Shown here: one piece after another, positions 28,401-36,182 of the stretch
Position numbering within the stretch: the first letter of the stretch is position 1
How the letters are laid out: each line of letters opens with the position of its first letter
Assembly: GCA_016927955.1 (NCBI GenBank)
Contig: JAFGLR010000164.1
Location: forward strand, 1 to 44,105
Length of the DNA: 44,105 bases
DNA from: Dehalococcoidales bacterium
GTDB lineage: Bacteria; Chloroflexota; Dehalococcoidia; Dehalococcoidales; JAFGLR01
Direction: 5' to 3'
Position numbers and translations under genes: made by a program
The notes under the pieces: model-generated
The model's database searches: none
The model's input: the letters and a program-made list of their open reading frames with translations, nothing else
What the model was told of the DNA's origin: nothing

Positions 28401-31400
28401 TCGATAGCATTTACCTCAAAGCTTGCGGCGGCAGTGCCGCCGAAACTTACTGTCGTAGCTTCGGTAAAATTATTGCCGGCAATCACAACTGTCGTGCCGT
28501 TAATCCCCGTCGTCGGAGAGAAAGAGGTAATCGAAGGCCCCGGAACGTAAATAAATCCGGTTTTGGTAGCAGTACCGCCGAGTGTCGTAACGCTGACCGT
28601 CCCACTGGAGCCGCTGCCCACTGTTGCCGTAATTTGAGTAGTAGAATTAACGGTAAAGCTTTGTGCTGCCGTACCGCCGAAACTTACTGCAGTCGCGCCC
28701 GTAAATCCGCTGCCTATAATTGTTACTGACGTCCCGTTACCTCCTGACGTCGGTGTAAATGATGAGATACTCGGAGTTGTGACAGCGCCGGTGAAAGAGA
28801 AACCGTCTTTGGTGGCATTACCGCCGGGTGTCGTAACGCTGACTACTCCATTCGAACCGCTGCCCACTATCGCCGTAATTTGAGTGGCAGAATTAACGGT
28901 AAAGCTTTGTGCTGCCGTATCGCCGAAACTCACTGCGGTTGCTCCGCTAAGACCTGTGCCGGTAATAATTATGGAGTCGCCCTGCTGGCCCGATGTCGGG
29001 TTAAAAGATGTTATTGTCGGCGTCGTTAAAAATGTAAACCCTGATTTGGTAGCGATACCGTCAGCGGTAATTACCGCCACATAACCGCTAGCCCCCGAAC
29101 CTACAGTCGCTGTAATAAGGGTATCGGTATTCGTGATTACTGTGGCAGTTGCACCCCCGTTACCCGATGCATCCGTTCCCAGTTTAACTGCTAGGGCATT
29201 CCCCAAATTATAACCGGCAATGCTGATTGTATCTCCGGTCCCACATGACGGAGGGGAAAAAAGCGTAATCGACGGCAATGACGGTACGTAAGTAAAACCG
29301 GCTTTCGTCGCTGAGCCGCTTGCCGTAGTAACAATCACATTACCACTCGTTCCGGCACCCACTACGGCTGTTATCTGGTAATCCGTATCGACGTGGAAAC
29401 TTGTCGCCGAAGTGCCGCCGAAGCTTACTGCTGAAGTACCGATGAAATTGGTCCCGATAATCGTAATCGTATCCCCGGTTTTACCCGATGATGGCGAAAA
29501 TCGTAGAATGGTCGGCGGTGTTGAGCTAACCTGTTGATTCCAATGAGTACCGATAGCCACAACGTCTAATACATCAACCATTCCGTCCCGGTTCACATCA
29601 TCACGGATCCAATGCGGACTCCCTGTTTCTCCCCAATGGTTTCCAATGGAAACCACATCCAGGATATCGCACACTCCGTCCTCGTTGACATCCCAGTCGG
29701 GGCTACGTATATTCTGTATCGTAATATTTCCCGCGGTCACGATCGTATCGACCTTGACCCCACCTTCACCGGCTACGGTTATATTAATCGGAGTTACATA
29801 GGTTGTAACCGATGTATCCGGGGTAACGGGAAAACTCTCGAAACTCAGCGTGCAAAGTATCCCCTCACCGGTCAGCCCGGTAGCCACGCCGATACCGGCA
29901 TAACTAAGACCGGTAACTTTGCCGTTCACATTATCGATATAATAAGGCATTGATGTTATCGAACCGTGCATACTCGTTATGTAGTTCCTCAGGAAACCAC
30001 CCTCGATAATTCCGGTACATTGTAATCTAGCAGGATCGAAATTGATTTCTCCCTGCCATCCCAAGAACGGTATTTGGGTATCTATTTTTAGTTCTACTGT
30101 AACGTTATCCCCGCCGTTTATCGTATTGCTGGAGGGCACCGCCGTAACGCGGGTATTGGGGGTAGGCAAGAAAGTAAAAAGCCCGCTGCTTACTACAGGG
30201 TTTGGACTCAACGGCGTTTTCACCGATACATGACCCGAGGCTCCGGAACCTACTCTAGCTATTATTTGCGATGTTGTATTGGATATTATCGTCCCGACGA
30301 CTCCACCAACACCGCTGGCGTCGGTACCGAATTTAACCTCGGTAGCTCCATCCAGATTGTTACCTATTATTGTGATATTATCGCCCTCATGGGCCGAAAT
30401 AGGTGTAAAGATAGATACACCGGCAACCAAACCATTGTAAGTAAATCCGGGCAGAGTAGCCGTACCACCGGGTGAGGATACGTACACGCTGCCGCTCGCA
30501 CCGTAACCGACTGTCGCCGTTAATTGCGTCGACGAATCTATTGTGAAGCTCGAAGCGTTTACTCCTCCAAACTTAACGGATGTTACATACTCAAGGTTTG
30601 TTCCCGTAATCGTTACCTTCTCGCCGCTGTAAGCTGCAGTCGGGGTAAAGGAAGCGATGGTAGACGGCGGAGCGAAGGTAAAGCCCGCCTTGCTGCCGGT
30701 GCCGTAAGCCCCGGTAACCGTAACCTGTCCGCTGGAACCGCTCCCAACTATCGCTGTTATTTGTGTATCGGAATTCACGGTGAGACTCTGGGCGGCCGTG
30801 CCACCAAAGCTCACTGCGGTCGCTCCGGTAAAATGGCTTCCGGTAATGACCACAGTCGCGCCGCTCCCTGCAGTGACGGGTGAAAACGAGCTAACGACCG
30901 GTACCGGTAAAAAGGTGAAACCGTTGTTGGTTGCGGTACCACCCAGCGTAGTTACATTGACCGTACCGCTGCTACCACCGGCAACAACAGCCGTTATCTG
31001 AGTATCGGAGTCCACAGTAAAGTTTTGTGCTGCCGTGCCCCCGAAACTCACCGTAGTTGCCCCGGTGAAATTAGTACCGGTTATTATTACCGAATCTCCT
31101 TGTTTTCCCGATGCAGGATTATAAGCGGTAATCGTTGGTGCCGGGATAAACGTGAAGCCGTTTTTACTTGCCGTACCTCTGGGTGAAACCACGCCGACCG
31201 AGCCGCTACTACCACCGGCAACAATAGCCGTTATCTGAGTATCGGAGTCCGCAGAAAAGCTTTGTGCTGCCGTACCGCCGAAGCTTACTGCGGTTGCCCC
31301 GGTAAAACCGCTCCCGGTTATTATTATCGTTGTTCCGTTGCCGCCTGATGTCGGGGCAAATGATTCTATAGCCGGAGCCGCCAAAAAACCAAACCCGTCT

Positions 31401-32407
31401 TTAGTTGCGGTGCCGCCCTGTGTGGTTACACTGACCGAGCCGCTACTGCCACCGGCAACAATAGCCGTTATCTGAGTATCGGAGTCCACAGTAAAGCTCT
31501 GTGCTGCCGTGCCTCCGAAACTCACCGCAGTCGCTCCGATAAAGCCGGTACCTGTGATTATTATGGAGTCGCCCTGCTTCCCCGATATGGGGTTGAAAGC
31601 GGTAATCGTCGGCCCGGTGACGAAGGTAAAGCCGTCTTTAGTCGCGGTGCCACCCGGTGTAGTTACACTGACCACTCCGCTGCTGCCACTGGCAACAATG
31701 ACGGTTATCTGAGTATCGGAATTAACGATAAAGCTCTGCGCCGCCGTGCCGCCGAAACTCACCGCGTACGCTTCGGTAAAATTTGTGCCTGTAATTATTA
31801 TTGAGTCACCTTGCTTCCCTGACGAGGGATTAAAATCAGTGATGGTTGGCGCCGGAGGCGGGCTGCCGATATTCACACTTCCTGAAGTAACCGTTACGCC
31901 GCTTACAGGTATTGCCCCCTCACCCGAAACCTTCACGTTTGCTAGGTTTATCGGGGTGACAGCATCAATAGCATCCTTAGCGTGGAACGTTATCGTACAG
32001 AGAGTTCCGCTGCCGGTAAGACCCCCGGTCGTTACATTTATCGCCGCACAACCAAAAGCCGTTATCATACCGCTGGTTTGAGCACCGGGAGTAAAGTAGG
32101 TAAAACCACCGTGAGTGGTAGCAAAGTTCTTTAAAAATGTACCTTCGGTAACACTCACATAATCGATTTTAGTGGCGTCATAGCTTAAATCGGCCTGCCA
32201 GCCCAGGAAAGGAGTCGTCGTATCGATAGTAATATCCACCGTGAAGGTAGCCCCATTGGCAACGGACTGGGCGGCTGGTGAAATGCTTACGGTGCATGAA
32301 CTGGCGGCAACCCCATTCACTGGAAACGCCAGTAGACTAACCAGTAAGCAAATAATAAGTCCGACACTGAAGACCGGTTTTATCTTTATAATTCTTTTAT
32401 TAGACAT
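22454..32407 (-). CDS. Giant membrane-anchored cohesin/IPT scaffold, 3317 aa
   Basis: Domain order: signal peptide; five cohesin-like domains (DNA about 31866-32308, 29700-30160, 27860-28310, 25880-26360, 24210-24665), each with an FLGWQ-type core; about 26 IPT/TIG modules in groups of three to seven between them; one internal dockerin (29530-29701; loops DVNEDGVCDILD and DVNRDGMVDVLD) after cohesin two; an Asn/Thr-rich linker; a surface-protein beta domain ending TTDHFSIFTIV; a membrane helix (PILAGILAIGAVIALAILKR); and a cytoplasmic tail of about 120 residues of unknown fold. It could display five dockerin partners on a long rod. The track starts 11 codons early; GAGAGGAG lies before the ATG at 32407. 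Stop and next GTG are one base apart. The repeated modules make assembly errors possible. Confidence 0.87.
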   Translation of the reverse strand: MSNKRIIKIKPVFSVGLIICLLVSLLAFPVNGVAASSCTVSISPAAQSVANGATFTVDITIDTTTPFLGWQADLSYDATKIDYVSVTEGTFLKNFATTHGGFTYFTPGAQTSGMITAFGCAAINVTTGGLTGSGTLCTITFHAKDAIDAVTPINLANVKVSGEGAIPVSGVTVTSGSVNIGSPPPAPTITDFNPSSGKQGDSIIITGTNFTEAYAVSFGGTAAQSFIVNSDTQITVIVASGSSGVVSVTTPGGTATKDGFTFVTGPTITAFNPISGKQGDSIIITGTGFIGATAVSFGGTAAQSFTVDSDTQITAIVAGGSSGSVSVTTQGGTATKDGFGFLAAPAIESFAPTSGGNGTTIIITGSGFTGATAVSFGGTAAQSFSADSDTQITAIVAGGSSGSVGVVSPRGTASKNGFTFIPAPTITAYNPASGKQGDSVIITGTNFTGATTVSFGGTAAQNFTVDSDTQITAVVAGGSSGTVNVTTLGGTATNNGFTFLPVPVVSSFSPVTAGSGATVVITGSHFTGATAVSFGGTAAQSLTVNSDTQITAIVGSGSSGQVTVTGAYGTGSKAGFTFAPPSTIASFTPTAAYSGEKVTITGTNLEYVTSVKFGGVNASSFTIDSSTQLTATVGYGASGSVYVSSPGGTATLPGFTYNGLVAGVSIFTPISAHEGDNITIIGNNLDGATEVKFGTDASGVGGVVGTIISNTTSQIIARVGSGASGHVSVKTPLSPNPVVSSGLFTFLPTPNTRVTAVPSSNTINGGDNVTVELKIDTQIPFLGWQGEINFDPARLQCTGIIEGGFLRNYITSMHGSITSMPYYIDNVNGKVTGLSYAGIGVATGLTGEGILCTLSFESFPVTPDTSVTTYVTPINITVAGEGGVKVDTIVTAGNITIQNIRSPDWDVNEDGVCDILDVVSIGNHWGETGSPHWIRDDVNRDGMVDVLDVVAIGTHWNQQVSSTPPTILRFSPSSGKTGDTITIIGTNFIGTSAVSFGGTSATSFHVDTDYQITAVVGAGTSGNVIVTTASGSATKAGFTYVPSLPSITLFSPPSCGTGDTISIAGYNLGNALAVKLGTDASGNGGATATVITNTDTLITATVGSGASGYVAVITADGIATKSGFTFLTTPTITSFNPTSGQQGDSIIITGTGLSGATAVSFGDTAAQSFTVNSATQITAIVGSGSNGVVSVTTPGGNATKDGFSFTGAVTTPSISSFTPTSGGNGTSVTIIGSGFTGATAVSFGGTAAQSFTVNSTTQITATVGSGSSGTVSVTTLGGTATKTGFIYVPGPSITSFSPTTGINGTTVVIAGNNFTEATTVSFGGTAAASFEVNAIDQITAVVGEGSSGTVSVTTPGGTATATGFTYLAPRSDITLTATPSGTSADPGDTFTVNLDLNTSVAFLGWQSDILFDPTKLTCTAAEQGTWFSDFVTGRGGNYFPVQAMIDNATGKVSLGGSSLGISTGQTGQGTLCTLTFEVKTGATGDTIIKPTNVKISDEQAAQIINATVVTATVSTGAVPVPTIMSFSPTSGQLGDSIVISGTGLIGATAVSFGGTPAQSFTVNSATQITAVLGGGSSGTVSVTTSGGTGTKTGFTYIANPNAPAPTITSFTPTSGGSGDSIVITGTNLTGTTMVSFGGTAAATFSVNSNTQITAVLGNGSSGAITVETSGGISAKDGFTYSSPATAPAITSVINKLGSKSGGNGTKITIFGLHFTGVTGVSIGGIAAASYTFNCDSQITAVVGNGTTGDVRVTTNNGIGVLPGFAFIPAPSITSFTPTNGSSGTTLVITGTNLIGATGVTVGSTVVASFNIDSATQITAILGNGSSGPVSVETPGGIASKEGFTYSVTATAPVITAISPSSGQYNDTITISGSNLAGATTVKIGSKLSGESGTAATITNNTDTQIVAVLNGTGTGSCVAVTTAAGTATKTGFSFIPLSITTFSPAYGDAVDQITITGTDLDNVNSVTFGSAAGTIVSKTDTQIIATVGNGHSGAITISTADSRSYSLGSLQGGFAFVPSGANISFTANPSSGTVIAGETITVDLKVDFVGSTKRFLGWRGNVDFDATKLQYTGITEGSFLKDYITSHGGTWQAYNPVVDNTNGHITGISYAGLGVPTGLNGAGTLCTLTFTVKSGVTGGTSITPVDVFLSDDHGTPGPYKISPATLTAGSITIEAGAVPEITSFTPTSGTTGTTVTITGSNFTDITAVKFGGTAAQSFTVDSDIQITAIIGLGSSGDISVTNPSGTGTKSGFTFTAAAPAITSFTPTSATYNNTVVINGTNFTGASVVTFGTTEAKSFTVDSSTKITAVVGRGSSGSVSVTTPDGGTGTKDGFTFTTTATAPSITSFSPTTANIGNTVTITGTNFTGATSVSFGTTLATSFTVNSSSQITAVVGKGSTGTVSVGGPMGTATKGGFIFSGTASGPVVTSFTPSSGGTGTTITINGKNFTGATTVKFGGISSSSKDVVSDTQITAVVGSGATGDILVTTPNGTAVKSGFTYYPEPVISSVSPTTAAKGTTVIISGEYFENVSSVKFGGTAAASFVVNSTTNITAIVDTGSSGSVSVTTPGGTGTFAGFTFLSPRSDVTVTVTPSATSVAPDTEFTVELILSTTPFILGWQTDISFDATKLEYISLTADTWLKEYIDSEDGTWLTPSTPVIDNTNGKVTGISYAGAGVSIGLSGTGTLATLKFKTKTGVTGSTNIELSNFKVSTDTSESIINATVNNGNITISSTAPNITSFSPTSGKTGDTIVITGTNFTGATAVSFGGTAAASFTVDSATQITAILSTGSSGTVSVTTPNGTATKDGFTFNAAAPTITSFSPTSGKTGDTIVITGTNFTGATNVKLGGTAATSFTVNSGTQITAIVGNGTSGNVSVTTPGGTATLAGFTFNSTSNTGAPTITSFSPTSGKTGDTIVITGTNFTGATNVKFGGTAATSFTVNSGTQITAIVGNGTSGNVSVTTPGGTATLAGFIFSDSSNPSMTQTTTTGNSTGVNTNDQGNNNDNNNNNTAQTPVVFDISSKVSTTGVATENIILTEVQDGEGAIAVRIEIKKGTQMLDKYGDPLKTISISRASLSKSSSGDIIPVSTYDLAPDGSQFSTPISITVVYDPDTLPKGAVEKNLKVIYYSTENSSWEKISSQVDTEKKLIMWTTDHFSIFTIVSDASFALSRFIPFPFVPILAGILAIGAVIALAILKRQKIAFTYNAWRKRSQHTTASDILMEESESTVVNGYKAEVVNDEAVNIAGYISAGGYEEQLVRTIEIDRGNVKCNEIGIVLGRDPVKATYDAPTRIKLGYDPGAGSDNLIKISIIKKNSGGE
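23539..24200 (-). repeat. Near-identical IPT modules at the 3' end of the scaffold gene
   Basis: Three consecutive IPT modules share long identical DNA blocks, for example the segment containing CACGATAGTGTCACCCG at about 23660, 23912 and 24155. Two modules also share the block with GGTAATCTGGGTACCGG. Identity at silent sites shows recent duplication or gene conversion, unlike the diverged modules upstream. Confidence 0.85.
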
Positions 32408-32445
32408 TGCCACTCCTCTCTGTTTTCCGGAATGTTCCACGTTAT

Positions 32446-34017
32446 TTATCTGACTGGTCTTTTCGGCAAAGTTCTACGTCGATTTTTCGACTTATTCCGT
32501 CTGACAATTATTATTAGAATTATTCCGAAAACCGCCACGCCGCCGATTATCCCTGCTACCAGGCCCCAGTTCGTCCCCGAAGAAATGGATGAGATGCCGG
32601 TCGTATCTTCGTCCGTGAACGGGTTATTTGTGCTGTTACCGTTGGTAGAACTGTCTGAAGTATGGTCTCCTCCCAACCCGATGACCGTTCCGGTCAGGTC
32701 AAGTACTTGCACGTCGAAGCTGATAGTGCCCGTGGCAATGTTTCTCGTGAGGTTGGGCATTATCCATTTAGTACCGTTGTAATATGCCAGGATAAGCCTA
32801 TCCAGGGTAAAGTCTTTTACCTCTTCCGGCGTATAATGTACGGTTACATGAGCAGTACCCTGGGTCAAACCGGGCGCTCTCACATCCACGTATTTGATAG
32901 CGGTCTTTCCGGTACCGCCCTGGGTAACAGGGGCGCTGAACGGTACACCGGTGCCCGGGTCTCCCGAATATCTGCCAATAATAACCGCTCCGAAACCGGC
33001 GGCCCCTCTTAACTCTACCTCTACTCCTGCTTTTTCAATCGCATCGACGTAAAAATTGGCGCCGTCTTCTTCAAAATCATAATCCACCACTACGAGACTG
33101 TCCGGGTCCATTCCGGGCAGTACCAAATTCACCCCGAAGGCGGTCGTAGGAGTCTCAGTTACTATTATCTTATCCGTCCTTGTATCAATAACCGTTGCCA
33201 CGCCCGTTATAATACTCGATTCATATATGTACTCACCGGCAGGAAGACCCGTGGCCGGACCGGGATGGGCAATAAATGTACGTTCAAAACTGGGAATAAG
33301 TGAGGGGTTCTCTAACAATATCTCCGCCTGGGCTACCGTATTACCAGTTATGTCTTTCACAACCACTCTGTTGAAAACACTTTCGCCTTTAATCCTCGTG
33401 ATACCGGTGTTCAACAACGTGGTCTGTATTTCCAAAGGTTTACCGGTTATCGCACCGGTAACTGCCAGGTTTACGATCTGACCGGCTGGATTATGCTTGG
33501 TACTGCCTACTTTTAAAATAATCGGGATATCTATAGCTATGATTGCGGCGGCTCCCTGTCCCGTCCCGTAAGGATTGCTGAATATACTTAATAAGGCGTA
33601 TTTTTCCCCCTCGGTTGCGTCAGCCGGTACGTTTATGGCGAAGTTTATTTTTACCTGCTCGCCCGGTTCAATACGGAAGGTAGCAGGAGTGACATTCGAA
33701 ATATATGTCCTGGCACTGAACGGGGTATCGTCTTGCGGTTCCAGTTCTGTCGTTACCCCTTGCCGGGTCTGTCCCAATCCCTTGACCACCACATTCATAT
33801 CCATGATGCTTGCCGTCGGGTCGCTGGTAAAGGTTATCGTTTTATTAAGTGTCTCTCCGGGAGTAACAAATAAGTCATCCGAGTAATCGATTTTAGCCGG
33901 TTCCACAGTGAAAGCGTTATCGGCTAACACTCTTGTACTGTTGAAATTTACGAATCCTGCAGCTATTATTACAATGGCAACTAAATAAACTAGAAAGCGG
34001 GATATTCTCAATTCCAT
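32446..34017 (-). CDS. Membrane-anchored Ig-like surface protein
   Basis: A 523-residue protein with an N-terminal signal helix, an extracellular beta-rich region, a Ser/Thr/Asn linker and a C-terminal membrane helix (GLVAGIIGGVAVFGIILIIIV) followed by a very basic tail (RRNKSKNRRR). The first 180 residues (FTVEPAKIDY, FRIEPGEQVKINFAINVP, GEKYALLSIF) look like the peptidoglycan- or surface-associated Ig-like modules of the DUF916 kind. It has no cohesin or dockerin. Its position between two cohesin genes suggests a cell-surface anchor or stabiliser for the assembly. The ribosome site is poor: AGGG lies only one base before the ATG. It ends 38 bases before the scaffold's ATG. Confidence 0.7.
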   Translation of the reverse strand: MELRISRFLVYLVAIVIIAAGFVNFNSTRVLADNAFTVEPAKIDYSDDLFVTPGETLNKTITFTSDPTASIMDMNVVVKGLGQTRQGVTTELEPQDDTPFSARTYISNVTPATFRIEPGEQVKINFAINVPADATEGEKYALLSIFSNPYGTGQGAAAIIAIDIPIILKVGSTKHNPAGQIVNLAVTGAITGKPLEIQTTLLNTGITRIKGESVFNRVVVKDITGNTVAQAEILLENPSLIPSFERTFIAHPGPATGLPAGEYIYESSIITGVATVIDTRTDKIIVTETPTTAFGVNLVLPGMDPDSLVVVDYDFEEDGANFYVDAIEKAGVEVELRGAAGFGAVIIGRYSGDPGTGVPFSAPVTQGGTGKTAIKYVDVRAPGLTQGTAHVTVHYTPEEVKDFTLDRLILAYYNGTKWIMPNLTRNIATGTISFDVQVLDLTGTVIGLGGDHTSDSSTNGNSTNNPFTDEDTTGISSISSGTNWGLVAGIIGGVAVFGIILIIIVRRNKSKNRRRTLPKRPVR

Positions 34018-34040
34018 ACCCTATAATTATTTTTTCTTTT

Positions 34041-34070
34041 AAGGGGGGTGATTATTAAGTCACCCCCCTT
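34041..34070 (-). terminator. Strong intercistronic hairpin
   Basis: AAGGGGGGTGA (34041-34051) pairs perfectly with TCACCCCCCTT (34060-34070) around an 8-base loop. In the direction of transcription it is followed by TTAAAAGAAAAAA rather than a T-run. It is therefore more likely an mRNA-end stabiliser or partial attenuator than a full terminator. It would raise expression of the two upstream genes over the rest of the run. Confidence 0.65.
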
Positions 34071-34113
34071 TGGACATTAATAAGCGTCCTTAGTCTATTT
34101 ATTTCTACGAGGT

Positions 34114-36126
34114 CTAGTAATTAATGGTTGAAGCCGTGAAAGTAACCGTGATCTTGTAGTATGAATCTTTTGTATATGGGTCGGTCCAAAGAACCGGTTG
34201 AGTAAACATCAGGTTGACATCCTGACCGCCGGTGCAGTAATCTTGCCCGAATGGAGTGCCGGTTGCGATTTCTTGGTCGCTTCCATTGAGGATAATTCCA
34301 TTGATTTTCAGCGGGTTGGCAAGCTTAACGCTGGTATCGTAGAGAGTACCGGTATATTTGGTCATGAAGCCGTTATTGGTACCCCTGGCAGTTACCTTCC
34401 AGTCGGTGTTCGAGAAGATAGTCATGGCGCGCATAGCCGAGTTGTTCATGGAAGGCTGTAGGTCCCAGCAGCAGACATCCCAAGGAGCAACGAAGGTAAG
34501 AACCGGAGCGAGGGTTGCCGGAATATCTAACTGGTCCACCTGGTCCGCCGGTTGAGCTATCGGGAGGTCGCAGCTGCCGATAATTAACGTGACAACAGCG
34601 TTGGTACCCGGCAGGACATTCGCCATCGGGTCGCCATCCGGCCCGACGAAAATCGGGTTACTAACGTACAGGATGGTATCAACGCCGGCTAAAAGCTGTT
34701 CCTGGGTTGAGGAATCATCGACGGACATGAAGGTTACGACAGCTAAAACGTCACCGACGTCTTGCGGGTCGTATGCCGGGTAGGTTCCCGTGCCATGGTC
34801 GCCGCCTATGAGAGCATAGGCAATCGTGAGAGCACCGGGCTGAGCATCGATGTTCGAGTATATTTCCAAACCTTCTGTAGCGGCAAAATCGGCAAATCCG
34901 TTACCTATTTTAACGCTGTCAGCAACGTATTGGACTTTTTCAGGGTCATAGTTGATGGTCGCCTGCCAACCGCGGATCGTAGCTGCTGTGTCATCGAGGT
35001 TTGCTTCGACCTGGATTTCGAACATATCACCGGTCGGTTTGGCTGCCTGGGTTACGGGAGTGAGAGCGATGTTGCCTGACGGGGCAAAATACTCAAAGGC
35101 CTGAGCTACCGTAGCACTGCCGCCGTAAGTCGTCACTTCTACATCGTTGACACCGATGGGAGTACCGGCAGCTACTATAGCCTGGACGGAAGTATCGGAA
35201 TAGCCCGGGACGACGGCTGCCGGGGTGACTCCGACTTTAATACTCTGGACGTTATTCGGGACAGTGAGAAAACCGGAGCCGGTGACGGTGATAACCGTAT
35301 TGGTGGTGCCGAAAGCGGGGTCAACCGCGGTAGCGGTCGGAGCGGCGACAAAGGTAAAGCCGGCTTTGGTCGCTGTGCCGCCGGGATTTTCTACGGATAC
35401 TGAGCCGGAAGCGCCGGCACCGACGGTGGCCACAATCTGGGTGGCGGTGTTGGAAACGATGGTACCGGCAATGCCGCCGAAGGTTACAGCGGAAGCACTG
35501 CTCAGGTTGGTACCGGTAATGGTGATGTTAACACCGTTACCGCCGAAAGCTGGGGTGAAGCCGGTGATGGCGGGTGAAGGCCAGACGACATTGGCTGCAC
35601 CATTAACGAGTACCGTGCCGGGAATAGTGACAGCATTCTGGTCGGACAATTTGCTGGCCGGAGGGGCAGCGAAAGTTATTGGGCTGTTCGTCGGTGTAGC
35701 ACCCGGATTCACGGTGAAAGACATCACAGCCAGTGTGCCGTTGCCGGTAGCACCACCGGTCGGGCCGCCGGTCTGGGCGATGGCGAAAGCATCGATTATA
35801 CCGGGAGTCGAAGAATCGCCGGGATTGAAGTAGGTATTGCCGGTGCCGGCATAATCCTTAATGAAAGTGCCTTCGGAAACCGAGTTGAAGGTCAGGACGG
35901 CCGTGTCGTAGTTTATGGTGAACTGGCAACCGCGGACCTGGTAATCGGTATCTACATTAATGTTTACGCTAAAGGTCTGGCCGGGATTTACGGTGGCCGG
36001 TGCTTCCATGGTAACGCTTGAATAGCTGTCGGCAGCCGCAACGGCGGAAACAGGTATCAGGCTGACCAGGGCTACTGCGGGCAGCACCAACCCTACCACC
36101 TTTTTGATTAGTTTACCTAAATTCAC
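34114..36126 (-). CDS. Secreted double-cohesin protein
   Basis: A 670-residue exported protein: signal peptide to VSAVAA; cohesin one (about 35-185, RGCQFTINYDTAVLTF core); an IPT module and a second IPT-like module; cohesin two (about 345-510, RGWQATINYDPEKVQY core); then a C-terminal beta domain with paired cysteines (DVCCWD and DYCTGG) ending YKITVTFTASTINY. There is no membrane helix and no dockerin. The GTG start has GGAGG seven bases upstream. It follows the PstS-dockerin gene by 56 bases, so the two products are made together and are natural partners. Codons are visibly richer in G and C than in the genes downstream, as often seen in strongly expressed genes. Confidence 0.82.
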   Translation of the reverse strand: MNLGKLIKKVVGLVLPAVALVSLIPVSAVAAADSYSSVTMEAPATVNPGQTFSVNINVDTDYQVRGCQFTINYDTAVLTFNSVSEGTFIKDYAGTGNTYFNPGDSSTPGIIDAFAIAQTGGPTGGATGNGTLAVMSFTVNPGATPTNSPITFAAPPASKLSDQNAVTIPGTVLVNGAANVVWPSPAITGFTPAFGGNGVNITITGTNLSSASAVTFGGIAGTIVSNTATQIVATVGAGASGSVSVENPGGTATKAGFTFVAAPTATAVDPAFGTTNTVITVTGSGFLTVPNNVQSIKVGVTPAAVVPGYSDTSVQAIVAAGTPIGVNDVEVTTYGGSATVAQAFEYFAPSGNIALTPVTQAAKPTGDMFEIQVEANLDDTAATIRGWQATINYDPEKVQYVADSVKIGNGFADFAATEGLEIYSNIDAQPGALTIAYALIGGDHGTGTYPAYDPQDVGDVLAVVTFMSVDDSSTQEQLLAGVDTILYVSNPIFVGPDGDPMANVLPGTNAVVTLIIGSCDLPIAQPADQVDQLDIPATLAPVLTFVAPWDVCCWDLQPSMNNSAMRAMTIFSNTDWKVTARGTNNGFMTKYTGTLYDTSVKLANPLKINGIILNGSDQEIATGTPFGQDYCTGGQDVNLMFTQPVLWTDPYTKDSYYKITVTFTASTINY

Positions 36127-36182
36127 GTTTTTCCTCCATTTATTTTGCTGTACTTTTACTTATTTCGTTACTATTAGCGGAA

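Noticed and set aside
23529-32081. Many plus-strand ORFs with V/P-rich translations opposite the giant scaffold gene
   Set aside because: They are shadows of the repetitive IPT coding sequence; the recurring VPPGVVTLT-like peptides are the antisense of the repeated TTPGGTA module ends.
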